Assembly (NCBI GenBank): GCA_946887345.1 | Contig: CAMPKR010000028.1 | Location: forward strand, 1 to 13,579 | Source of the DNA: an uncultured Bacteroidota bacterium | GTDB lineage: Bacteria > Bacteroidota > Bacteroidia > Chitinophagales > Chitinophagaceae | Length of the DNA stretch: 13,579 nt | Reading direction: 5' to 3' | Part shown: positions 5,899 through 12,961 of the stretch, piece after piece | Layout of the letters: each line of letters opens with the position of its first letter | Position numbering within the stretch: the first letter of the stretch is position 1 | Translations under genes and position numbers: made by a program | Notes under the pieces: generated by a model | Seen by the model: the letters and a program-made list of their open reading frames with translations, nothing else | What the model was told of the DNA's origin: nothing | Database searches by the model: none

Positions 5899-7221
5899 AT
5901 GAAACACTTACTTTTCCTGGCCGTGTTATTAACCTGCGCTTCAATGGCCACCGCTGAGCCGGAACGTAAAGCACTCATCGGGGTCTACGGTAAGTTCTCT
6001 GACAGGGGCATGGCGGTCGATACTACCTTACCCTCCGGTACCATGTACGATTTGGGCCTCCAAAAAGGAGATACCTTGCTACGTGTAAATGACCTCGCCG
6101 TAAAAGAAGCTGCGGACTTCAATAGATATGTTTCTTCCATACGCACCAATGATAAAGTAAGCATCGAGTTTAAGAGGGGTAGCAAAACGATAAATCGCTC
6201 CGGCAAGGCCGTCATGCGTCCTTTCGATAAACTGAAAAATGGCGAAGTGATCTACGATTGGGCTAAACTGGATAATTGCAGGCTCCGCACCATCATCCGC
6301 AAACCCAAAGGCAATTCCGGAATGCCCGCCGTTCTCCTTATTCCCGGTTATACCTGCAACTCGGTAGACAACTACGGCCAGGGCTTTACTTCCAAACTGA
6401 TCGCTACATGGATCAATGCAGGTTTCGTAGTTGTTACTATTGAAAAGACAGGTATGGGCGATAGCTACGGCTGTGTCGATTGCGTTGACGCAGACCTTTT
6501 AACAGATATCCGCGTGTTCGACCTGGGCTATAAGTACATGGAAGACCTTCCTTACGTTGATAAGAACAATCTCTTCATCTGGGGACACTCAATGGGGGGT
6601 GTAATTGCTCCTATTGTAGCGGAGAATCACAAGCCTCGCGCTGTTGTTCCTTTTGCTACAGTGTACCGTCCCTGGTCAGAATTTCTCCTGGAGATGCACC
6701 GTGTTCAGGCTCCTCTTGATGGCAAGACTTATGCTGAAACAGAGGACTTCGTTCGCCTCATGCAAAAAGTATATTACGAGTACTTCCGGCTTAAAAAATC
6801 TCCCGCCGAACTATTTCAAAATCCTGAGTACAAAGCTATCGTAGCTGCTGAACTGGAATACAAACCCGGTGCTCAGCACATGTGGGGCCGGCACTGGCGT
6901 TTCTGGCAGCAGCTGGACTCCGTAGATCTCGCGCGTTCATGGATGAACGTAGATGCAAAAGTCCTTTCGGTCTTCGGCGGTGCTGACTATATCGCCTGCT
7001 CCCGCTTGGAGCATGAATTGATAGTCCGTACGGTCAACAGCACCCATCCCGGCAACGCGGAATACCTGGAGATCCCCGACGTAGATCACCTTATCACCCG
7101 CAACCCCGACTGGAAAAGTGCTCACCAAAACATCAGCAACACTGCCTACCGGGACGCCAACTTCCACCAGGGTTTCGCCGATAAAATAACTGAATGGATG
7201 TTGGCTCAAGTCAGGAAATAG
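5899..7221 (+). CDS. Exported PDZ plus alpha/beta-hydrolase protein
   Basis: The 440-residue product has a signal peptide with probable cleavage after ATA at residue 19, so it acts in the periplasm or outside. Residues about 25-108 look like a PDZ domain (GTMYDLGLQKGDTLLRVND, then the FNRYV helix and VSIEFKRG strand). The rest is an alpha/beta hydrolase: VLLIPGYTCNS (145-155) around the oxyanion region and the nucleophile elbow GHSMGG (229-234) with Ser231. The probable acid is Asp363 in FGGADYIA and the probable catalytic base is His397 in DVDHLI. The triad is therefore complete, and esterase or peptidase-like activity is plausible, but the substrate is unknown. A CVDC pair (192-195) follows the strand after the oxyanion loop and could form a disulfide. 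The next gene, also exported, begins 52 bases later. Confidence 0.87.
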   Translation: MKHLLFLAVLLTCASMATAEPERKALIGVYGKFSDRGMAVDTTLPSGTMYDLGLQKGDTLLRVNDLAVKEAADFNRYVSSIRTNDKVSIEFKRGSKTINRSGKAVMRPFDKLKNGEVIYDWAKLDNCRLRTIIRKPKGNSGMPAVLLIPGYTCNSVDNYGQGFTSKLIATWINAGFVVVTIEKTGMGDSYGCVDCVDADLLTDIRVFDLGYKYMEDLPYVDKNNLFIWGHSMGGVIAPIVAENHKPRAVVPFATVYRPWSEFLLEMHRVQAPLDGKTYAETEDFVRLMQKVYYEYFRLKKSPAELFQNPEYKAIVAAELEYKPGAQHMWGRHWRFWQQLDSVDLARSWMNVDAKVLSVFGGADYIACSRLEHELIVRTVNSTHPGNAEYLEIPDVDHLITRNPDWKSAHQNISNTAYRDANFHQGFADKITEWMLAQVRK

Positions 7222-7229
7222 ATATTCCC

Positions 7230-7237
7230 TAACTTTA
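7230..7237 (+). promoter_or_regulatory. Possible -7 box for the T9SS thioredoxin-like gene
   Basis: TAACTTTA matches TAnnTTTG except at the last base and lies 36 bases before the ATG at 7274. The gene could therefore be transcribed on its own as well as by read-through from the PDZ-hydrolase gene. Confidence 0.4.
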
Positions 7238-7273
7238 TAAAACCCTGCACCTGGTTTTAACGTATATGTTCTT

Positions 7274-8254
7274 ATGAAAAAGATACTCATTGCTGTAGCA
7301 GCCCTATTGTCGATATACTCAAATGCTCAACCCGTGCCAAAGAGGGTAGTGGTGGAGCATTTCACTAATACCTACTGCCCTCCCTGCGCCACGCGGAATC
7401 CAAACCTTTATACTAATCTCGCAGTACATCCCTCGGTGTACCATATGTCCTATCACCCCAGTTCTCCATACCCGTCATGCACCTTGTACCAGCACAACCC
7501 CTCAGAGAATGATGCACGAACCAACTACTACGGCGTCTATGGCTCTACTCCAAGAATAGTCATCCAGGGGGCGGCTTACCCTGCCAATGTCAACTTTGCC
7601 GATACAGCACTGTTCACATCTTCTATGGGCCAGCTAACGCCGTTCGATATGACGGTCTCGCTTACTCAGCTAAATGCTACCACGCTGAGAGTGGTACTCA
7701 CTATCTATAAAGAAGACACGAGTTCACTCAATACCGCAGAAATATACGGTGTAATAGCCGAGGACACGCTTATGTTCACCAGCAACAACGGAGAGCCCGC
7801 GCACTACGACGTATTTCGCAAAGCTATCTGGTCTGCCAATCCACAGAGCACTCCGCTGCCGGCAATGGTCAACACCTCAGTAAGTATGATGCAGGATATC
7901 ACGATCAACAATGCCTGGGATCTTTCCAAAGTTTTTGCCATGGTCATGCTGCACAATGGAACAGACGTCATTCAGGTTGCTAAGTCTGCTGGTCTTCCGC
8001 TGACTAGCGGCAACGTACCTATGGGATCTCTTATCTCTATCTATCCCAATCCAGCAACTGAACTCATCACCATTGTTGGGGTTGAAGAAGGCACGGAAAT
8101 AGAAGTGAAAGATTTGAATGGCCGTTCCGTGTTACAGCAATCTGCTGCCCCAGCCAACGAACAAGTTGATATCACAAGCCTCACTTCCGGTTTATACATT
8201 TTGACGGTAAGTTCAAAGGGAAAAACTCAACATTTCAAACTGCTTAAACAATAG
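7274..8254 (+). CDS. T9SS-secreted thioredoxin-like (Omp28-related) protein with CPPC motif
   Basis: The 326-residue product has a signal peptide (cleavage near NAQ, residue 19). Its N-terminal thioredoxin-fold region has the redox motif CPPC at 35-38 after VVVEHFTNTY. NPSENDARTNYYGVYGSTPRIVI (75-97) includes the Thr92-Pro93 pair expected for the cis-proline loop. A beta-sandwich-like middle (about 120-240) follows. Residues about 253-326 are a type A T9SS sorting domain: ISIYPNPATELITI, then VKDLNGRSVLQQ, then LTSGLYILTVSSKGKTQHFKLLKQ. It is thus expected to be exported through type IX secretion and either anchored or released. The architecture resembles Omp28-related proteins of Bacteroidota. 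CPPC suggests a thiol-disulfide role, but the substrate and physiological function are unknown. Confidence 0.88.
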   Translation: MKKILIAVAALLSIYSNAQPVPKRVVVEHFTNTYCPPCATRNPNLYTNLAVHPSVYHMSYHPSSPYPSCTLYQHNPSENDARTNYYGVYGSTPRIVIQGAAYPANVNFADTALFTSSMGQLTPFDMTVSLTQLNATTLRVVLTIYKEDTSSLNTAEIYGVIAEDTLMFTSNNGEPAHYDVFRKAIWSANPQSTPLPAMVNTSVSMMQDITINNAWDLSKVFAMVMLHNGTDVIQVAKSAGLPLTSGNVPMGSLISIYPNPATELITIVGVEEGTEIEVKDLNGRSVLQQSAAPANEQVDITSLTSGLYILTVSSKGKTQHFKLLKQ

Positions 8255-8286
8255 AAAAAACTGGTCTAAGCATCTGCTTAGACCGG
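8255..8286 (-). terminator. Rho-independent terminator for the pcm gene
   Basis: A ten-base perfect stem (8263-8272 with 8275-8284; the innermost pairs open in practice) is followed on the minus strand by CAG and six T residues (8260-8255). It lies 36 bases past the pcm stop and directly abuts the stop of the convergent T9SS gene. In the plus direction the hairpin lacks a T-tract. Confidence 0.8.
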
Positions 8287-8321
8287 CAACAGCGCAAGTA
8301 TTTACTTGCAATTCATCCTGT

Positions 8322-8987
8322 TTACTTATTCTTCCCGCTCAGCATCGGCACAAAAGAGAAATCACCCAGTTCTTCCTCGTGCACATTGCCATCCTTGTCC
8401 TTGGTAATGCGCATCATCTTCTGACCGTTATCATCGCCCACGGGTATCACTGCAATGCCGCCAGGCTTCATTTGCTCTATCAGCTTCGGAGGTATAAAAG
8501 GCGCAGCTGCAGTCACTATCACCTTATCAAAAGGTGCGAAAGAAGGTAGCCCCTCGTATCCGTCACCATAAAAGCGTTTTATGTTCGTGTACTTTTTCAG
8601 GAAGAAGAATTTGCCCACGAAGTCATATAGCGCCCTTTGTCTTTCTATAGTGTATACTGTAGCACCCATTTCAGCCAACACGCATGCCTGGTAGGCACTG
8701 CCCGTGCCAATTTCCAGCACCTTGTCAAACTTTTTGATCCGTAAGAGTTCCGATTGATAAGCTACAGTATAGGGCTGCGATATAGTTTGGTTAGAAAGTA
8801 TCGGGAATGCCCGGTCTTCATAAGCCTGTCTTTCAAAGGCCGGGTCCAGGAAGAAATGCCGGGGAATAGCCTCTATTGCACTAAGTACTTTTTCATCTTC
8901 TATACCTTTTTCACGAAGTATCTGTACCAGTTGCTTCCTTAGTCCTTTCTGTTTATACGTATCTTCTCTTTCCTTGCTGTGTAGCAT
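8322..8987 (-). CDS. pcm: Protein-L-isoaspartate O-methyltransferase
   Basis: The 221-residue enzyme uses S-adenosylmethionine (SAM) to methylate L-isoaspartyl residues in damaged proteins, starting their repair in the cytosol. It shows the family motifs in order: QTISQPYTVA (67-76), VLEIGTGSAYQ (90-100, SAM loop), VYTIERQ (111-117), GDGYEGLP (141-148), FDKVIVTAAAP (153-163), MKPGGIAVIPVG (173-184) and FSFVPML (210-216). The SAM loop has Ala98 where many homologues have Gly (GTGSGYQ), a mild change. The start at 8987 is the only Met before the conserved DTYKQKGLRKQL block. A TAACTTTG box ends four bases before it, so the transcript may begin at the start codon itself. Length is normal for the family. 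Confidence 0.95.
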   Translation of the reverse strand: MLHSKEREDTYKQKGLRKQLVQILREKGIEDEKVLSAIEAIPRHFFLDPAFERQAYEDRAFPILSNQTISQPYTVAYQSELLRIKKFDKVLEIGTGSAYQACVLAEMGATVYTIERQRALYDFVGKFFFLKKYTNIKRFYGDGYEGLPSFAPFDKVIVTAAAPFIPPKLIEQMKPGGIAVIPVGDDNGQKMMRITKDKDGNVHEEELGDFSFVPMLSGKNK

Positions 8988-8991
8988 AATG

Positions 8992-8999
8992 CAAAGTTA
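8992..8999 (-). promoter_or_regulatory. -7 box of pcm (TAnnTTTG)
   Basis: On the minus strand TAACTTTG is an exact match to the Bacteroidota -7 consensus. Only four bases separate it from the pcm ATG at 8987, which predicts a leaderless or nearly leaderless mRNA. Confidence 0.65.
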
Positions 9000-9063
9000 C
9001 GACAGCAAAATGCAAATAAAACTTGTAATTAAGAAGGAAGCAACAGTCCCTAACTTATCCACA

Positions 9064-9660
9064 TTACTTGAGGTTAACGGCCAAGCCAAAGCCCAGTCCG
9101 CCGTTGGGCATAGCCATCGGCTTCATTCGCAACGAAATATCGGGGCTTACATCAAAGTTCTTCAGATGCGCAAATACTATGGCATCCATTACTTGTATCA
9201 TATAGCCCAGCGAGGTGAAAAGTACCGTCAGGTCCAGCCATTCTTTGTACTGGTCCTGTAGCTGTTTAAGCTCATCCTGTCCGTATATTTCTGTGCTGAT
9301 GGTATTAGGGTCATCATCTATTGTAGCTATATAAGCTGTGCGGTAAGTATTGTACTGTTTATAGTTGTAATTAATAAAATACCCTGCAACAGCAAATGCG
9401 CCGTATATCACCGGTATCTTCCAATACTGCCTGTTGTACAACTGTCCTGATCCCGGGAGCATTGCAGAGTATAATCCAGCCTTTTTCGGGTTAGGTTGAA
9501 AAGGCACCTTCTTTGCCGCGGTGTCAGCCCCGTTATCTTTTGATGTCGCATTGCCTAAGGAAGCACCAGTCATAGAGCTGCTATCTTCCTGTGCAAACGA
9601 AACTGTACCTGCTATGCAAGCAACAATAAAACAGACTAAAGTGAAAATTCTCTTACCCAT
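9064..9660 (-). CDS. DUF5683-like membrane protein with signal peptide
   Basis: Starting at the ATG at 9660 the protein has 198 residues. A signal peptide (MGKRIFTLVCFIVACIAGTVSFA, cleavage near residue 23) is followed by a Ser/Thr/Ala-rich stretch (25-50). Then comes the conserved block NPKKAGLYSAMLPGSGQLYNRQYWKIPVIYGAF (57-89), which I recognise as the DUF5683 core. Hydrophobic helices lie at about 83-98 and 143-163, and the end is a beta-like LGFGLAVNL. A TTG at 9675 would add five residues, but it lies inside the TAACTTTG promoter box, so ATG 9660 is preferred. Function is unknown. In many Bacteroidota such a gene sits beside parB, dapB and lepB; here it lies between pcm and the protease gene instead. 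Confidence 0.83.
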   Translation of the reverse strand: MGKRIFTLVCFIVACIAGTVSFAQEDSSSMTGASLGNATSKDNGADTAAKKVPFQPNPKKAGLYSAMLPGSGQLYNRQYWKIPVIYGAFAVAGYFINYNYKQYNTYRTAYIATIDDDPNTISTEIYGQDELKQLQDQYKEWLDLTVLFTSLGYMIQVMDAIVFAHLKNFDVSPDISLRMKPMAMPNGGLGFGLAVNLK

Positions 9661-9672
9661 TTCTAATGTCGC

Positions 9673-9680
9673 CAAAGTTA
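9673..9680 (-). promoter_or_regulatory. -7 box of the DUF5683-like gene (TAnnTTTG)
   Basis: TAACTTTG on the minus strand is an exact consensus match, 12 bases before the ATG at 9660. The predicted leader is about eight bases. The in-frame TTG at 9675 is part of this box. Confidence 0.65.
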
Positions 9681-9782
9681 ATCTAAATCGGCCAACAACC
9701 GATAACCCTTGGTGCCGGAGGAATGCCGCGTTAACATGTGCGATAACGAAGGGGCTACAGCGGATGGCAGCCCGGCATAAAC

Positions 9783-9810
9783 AAAAGCCCCCGAAAACTC
9801 GGAGGCTTTT
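9783..9810 (-). terminator. Rho-independent terminator after the tail-specific protease gene
   Basis: AAAAGCC-C-CCGA pairs with TCGG-A-GGCTTTT: twelve positions with one internal mismatch and a four-base loop. It lies 20 bases beyond the protease stop. Read on the minus strand it ends in TTTTGTTT, fitting termination of that gene. It stands between the protease gene and the DUF5683 promoter. Confidence 0.8.
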
Positions 9811-9830
9811 TAAATTATATTATGAATGGC

Positions 9831-12044
9831 TTATTTCATGCCTGTTCCCATATTCACCCTCATCGTCGGTTTGTTCATATCATTAATGATATTCACTGTC
9901 TCAGAAAGATAGATGTCTTTCTTCAGGCGCTTCATCCAGTCTTCATTCCTCTTTATATTCACAGAGTCAGAATTGATTTTCGCCAGGTCCTCAGCTGGGT
10001 TGATCAGTGCCAGTGGGGTAGCATTCTTTTCCTGTTCTTCTACTTTCTTCGACATGGCATTGGCTTCTTCCAGTTCCTTGCGATAGTTCGCCTCGTTCAG
10101 GGAATGCACATCATTGTCCTTTTGTTTCTTCACGCGTAGCGCACTTTCTTCTATCAGTGCAAATGCCGGGTTTGTTGCTGTGCGTTTCTTACTTGCTTCA
10201 GCCAGGGCAGCAACATTTACCGGGTGCTCATAAGGCTTGTATTTGGCAGCGGGTATCTCATCCCATTTCAGGGCCGCTTTGTCACTGCGTTCACCTACGT
10301 CTATATACTTATACACGTCAGGGAAAACGATATCCGGCGTTACGCCTTTCAGCTGGGTAGAACCACCGTTTATACGGTAGAATTTCTGCACGGTCAGTTT
10401 CAGGTGGCCTATCAGGGCAGTGCTGGTTCCGTCGCTGCTTGCAGCTATAAGCTGCCTGGTCACATTATCAACTTCGTCATCCAGCGGAACTACTTTTTGT
10501 ACCGTGCCTTTACCATACGTTGGTGTACCTACTATAATGGCGCGTTTGTAATCCTGCATAGCCGCTGCCATAATTTCAGATGCTGACGCACTACCAGTGT
10601 TCACCATTATCGCCAGCGGACCGTCATAGAGCACCCCGCGTGCATACCTGTTGGGGTCAGAGTAAGTATGTGCCATCGATGCACTGCTCTTCACCTGCAC
10701 TATTGGTCCTTGTTCTATAAAGAGGCCGGCCATATCCACCACATCCTGCAGGGAACCACCACCGTTATAACGAAGGTCCAGGATAATGCCGGTCACACCT
10801 GCATTCTTCAGTTTTTCCACTTCTACTGCCACGTCCTGCGCACAGGCTCGTCCGCCGTTAATGCCGCCAAAATCCGCATAGAATTCAGGCAGGTATATAT
10901 AGCCCACGGGTCCGTTGTCGCCTTTTATGATCATCGATTTGGCATAGGTCTCTTCACGTTCTACCTTGTCACGGATGATAGGTATCACTTTAATGCTGCC
11001 GTCAGGTTTTTTCACTGTCAGGCGTACTTCGGTTCCTTTTTTTCCTTTTATTTTGGTGATGACTTCATCTATTTCCATCCCCTGTATGTCTACAGGTTCG
11101 TCAGCACCCTGGGCTACTTTCATTATCAGGTCCTGTGCTTTCAGTTCACCTTGCTTCTGTGCAGGTGTTCCGGGCAGTATCTCTACTATGCGCACGCCGT
11201 CATCTTCTTCTCTCAGTTGCGCGCCTATGCCGTAGAAAGCGCCCGACATCATTTCGTCGAAGTTCTTCTTTTGCTGTGGCGGCAGGTAGTCAGTATGCGG
11301 GTCTTCCACACCTGCTATTGCATTCACGAATAGGGTGAAGCGGGTATCTTCTTTCATGTTGCGGAGGCGCTTAAAGTAGCGCTCATGCACCTTAGCTACA
11401 CTTTTACGGGCATCTTCTTCCAGTTCTTTATCGCTCTTAGGTGGTTCTTTCTTGGTTACTTCTTCCTTCTTTTCGTCACCATCCACTTCTTTGCCTTCCT
11501 GTGCTTTTTTCAGCTCTACATATTTCTGAAGCACTCGGTACTTCATATAGGTCCTCCAGCGCTCTTTCAGTGCTTTATCATCTGCTGCATAGGCTATCTT
11601 GTCAGCGTCCAGTTGTATCTGCTCATTGCCCGTAAAGCTATAAGGCTTCTCCAGCATTTCTTTGTAAAAGCTTTCCACTACATCCAGCCTCTTGTTGAAT
11701 GTTTCAAACAGCTGGCTGTAGAAGTTAATGTCATTAGCATTTATCTCGTCGTCTATCTTAAACTCGAACTTGCTAAGTTCATCTATATCCTTTTGGGTAA
11801 AGAACCGCTTGTCGTAGTCCAGCTGCTTGATCAGCGAGTGATAAACCTTGGTCGAAAAAGAGTCGTTAATGTCTCTCGGTGTGTAGTGCTCGTCCTTTAT
11901 TTTCTTCATTACGGTCTGTAGCACCAGTTCTTTCTTCTTGTCTGTGTTCTCATCGGCACCGCTGTATTTAAAAGAGAAAAAGGTGGCAAGTGCACCTAGT
12001 ATCAACAGCGGTATCAATATCTTATTCTTCATGAATTCCAACAT
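9831..12044 (-). CDS. prc: Tail-specific (carboxy-terminal processing) S41 protease, Prc/Tsp type
   Basis: The 737-residue periplasmic protease is anchored or exported by an N-terminal hydrophobic segment (about 9-26). Residues 35-260 match the helical N-terminal domain of tail-specific proteases, ending VEDPHTDYLPP. A PDZ domain follows (about 265-345, with YGIGAQLREEDDGVRIVEILPGTPA). The S41 core has GYIYLPEFY (381-389) and ILDLRYNGGGSL (421-432). Ser487 in SASASE and Lys512 in YGKGTVQ form the dyad; Ser487, Asp498 and Lys512 keep the spacing of Ser452, Asp463 and Lys477 of E. coli Prc. A helical C-terminal domain completes the chain. Such enzymes trim or degrade envelope proteins from the C terminus. 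Residues about 180-213 are a Lys/Glu-rich low-complexity insert. An alternative start is Met5 (12032), which gives a tighter signal segment. Confidence 0.95.
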   Translation of the reverse strand: MLEFMKNKILIPLLILGALATFFSFKYSGADENTDKKKELVLQTVMKKIKDEHYTPRDINDSFSTKVYHSLIKQLDYDKRFFTQKDIDELSKFEFKIDDEINANDINFYSQLFETFNKRLDVVESFYKEMLEKPYSFTGNEQIQLDADKIAYAADDKALKERWRTYMKYRVLQKYVELKKAQEGKEVDGDEKKEEVTKKEPPKSDKELEEDARKSVAKVHERYFKRLRNMKEDTRFTLFVNAIAGVEDPHTDYLPPQQKKNFDEMMSGAFYGIGAQLREEDDGVRIVEILPGTPAQKQGELKAQDLIMKVAQGADEPVDIQGMEIDEVITKIKGKKGTEVRLTVKKPDGSIKVIPIIRDKVEREETYAKSMIIKGDNGPVGYIYLPEFYADFGGINGGRACAQDVAVEVEKLKNAGVTGIILDLRYNGGGSLQDVVDMAGLFIEQGPIVQVKSSASMAHTYSDPNRYARGVLYDGPLAIMVNTGSASASEIMAAAMQDYKRAIIVGTPTYGKGTVQKVVPLDDEVDNVTRQLIAASSDGTSTALIGHLKLTVQKFYRINGGSTQLKGVTPDIVFPDVYKYIDVGERSDKAALKWDEIPAAKYKPYEHPVNVAALAEASKKRTATNPAFALIEESALRVKKQKDNDVHSLNEANYRKELEEANAMSKKVEEQEKNATPLALINPAEDLAKINSDSVNIKRNEDWMKRLKKDIYLSETVNIINDMNKPTMRVNMGTGMK

Positions 12045-12069
12045 ATTCTGCTTTATTATTAAACCTAAA

Positions 12070-12077
12070 CAAATGTA
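12070..12077 (-). promoter_or_regulatory. -7 box of the protease gene (TAnnTTTG)
   Basis: TACATTTG on the minus strand is an exact match to the -7 consensus and ends 25 bases before the ATG at 12044. This leaves a leader of about 20 bases, or about 33 if Met5 is used. Confidence 0.6.
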
Positions 12078-12147
12078 ACTTATTTACTGTTAAGAAAACG
12101 ATAATCAAAAAGCACGCCATCGGCGCAAAAAGGGGTATTTTCTCATC

Positions 12148-12163
12148 TTACCTTAACTTGCAT
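12148..12163 (+). promoter_or_regulatory. Promoter-like motif before lipB
   Basis: TTACCTTAACTTGCAT is identical at 15 of 16 bases to the motif before the histidine kinase (3592-3607) and ends six bases before the lipB ATG. If it is the -7 region, the lipB leader is only a few bases. Confidence 0.5.
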
Positions 12164-12169
12164 TCCCGT

Positions 12170-12961
12170 ATGAGTCAAAAGTTAGTTTTTTACCACGACC
12201 TGGGTAATATCGAATATGGTCGCGCCTGGGACTTGCAGGATGTTTTTATGCAGGAAAATCTGCGTAAAAAGTCCGCTTGGTTCAGTAGCGCAGATACCGA
12301 AAGAAAGGCTGAATTGGATACGATTAATTATTTCCTTTTCTGTGAACATCCGCACGTTTATACCATTGGCAAAAGTGGCCACATGGAAAACTTACTTGTC
12401 AATGACACGAGGCTGAAAGAACTTAACGTTTCTTTTTATAAAACAAATCGGGGAGGGGATATCACCTATCACGGCACCGGGCAAATAGTAGGTTATCCCA
12501 TCCTTGACCTGGAGCATTTTTTCACCGATCTGGGCAAGTATATGCGCTGCCTCGAGGAGGTAGTAATTAAGGTAATTGCACATTATGGCATTGCTGGCGA
12601 CCGCCTACCGGGTTCAACGGGTGTCTGGCTCGAACCCGGCACGCCGCGTGCACGCAAGATATGTGCTATGGGCGTGCGCTCCAGCCGCTGGGTAACTATG
12701 CACGGCTTCGCGCTCAATGTAAACACCGACCTGAAATACTTTGACTATATCGTGCCCTGCGGCATAACCGATAAAAGCGTAACTTCAATTAGTAAAGAAC
12801 TGGGACGCACAGTTGACGAACAAGAGGTGAAGGATCTCATACTCAAAGAGTTTGATGAAGTGTTTGGCACGAAAATGTTAGCTATGCTTCCGGGGCAATT
12901 AGCACAAATCGCATCCTTCATACCCGTTGAAAAAGAACATAACATACAAGTGGGGAACTGA
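12170..12961 (+). CDS. lipB: Octanoyltransferase LipB
   Basis: The 263-residue enzyme moves octanoyl groups from acyl carrier protein to lipoyl domains, the first step of lipoate synthesis in the cytosol. Family motifs are NYFLFCEHPHVYTIGKSG (53-70), the signature RGGDITYHGTGQIVGYP (94-110), catalytic Lys163 in RKICAMGVR and catalytic Cys197 in YIVPCGITDKSVTS. An in-frame TTG at 12158 would add four residues, but it lies inside the promoter-like motif. The ATG at 12170 starts MSQKLVFYHDLG, as homologues do. RGGD-x-T-x-HG-T-GQ has Thr where Pro is usual. The stretch from about 31 to 51 is longer than in proteobacterial LipB, which is common in this phylum. The next gene overlaps its 3' end. 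lipA is not in the window. Confidence 0.95.
   Translation: MSQKLVFYHDLGNIEYGRAWDLQDVFMQENLRKKSAWFSSADTERKAELDTINYFLFCEHPHVYTIGKSGHMENLLVNDTRLKELNVSFYKTNRGGDITYHGTGQIVGYPILDLEHFFTDLGKYMRCLEEVVIKVIAHYGIAGDRLPGSTGVWLEPGTPRARKICAMGVRSSRWVTMHGFALNVNTDLKYFDYIVPCGITDKSVTSISKELGRTVDEQEVKDLILKEFDEVFGTKMLAMLPGQLAQIASFIPVEKEHNIQVGN

Noticed and set aside
6937..7290. 117-residue minus-strand open frame
   Set aside because: It is antisense to the hydrolase C terminus, which carries the catalytic Asp363 and His397 on the plus strand, and has no independent support.
9661..9675. TTG start that would lengthen the DUF5683-like protein by five residues
   Set aside because: The TTG is part of an exact TAnnTTTG box. 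The ATG at 9660 yields a proper signal peptide.
9521..9886. 121-residue plus-strand open frame
   Set aside because: It crosses the DUF5683 N terminus, a promoter box and a terminator on the other strand, and shows no recognisable protein features.
10668..11333. 221-residue plus-strand open frame
   Set aside because: It lies fully antisense to the well-supported S41 protease core (PDZ and catalytic motifs). Its His/Phe/Tyr/Cys-rich translation looks like a shadow frame, and it has no promoter or family motif.
11385..11921. 178-residue plus-strand open frame with hydrophobic runs
   Set aside because: It is antisense to the Lys/Glu-rich N-terminal domain of the protease. Reverse complements of Lys/Glu codons give Phe/Leu/Ser, which explains the false membrane-like look.
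12158..12169. TTG start that would lengthen LipB by four residues
   Set aside because: It falls inside the promoter-like motif; ATG 12170 gives the N terminus seen in LipB homologues.
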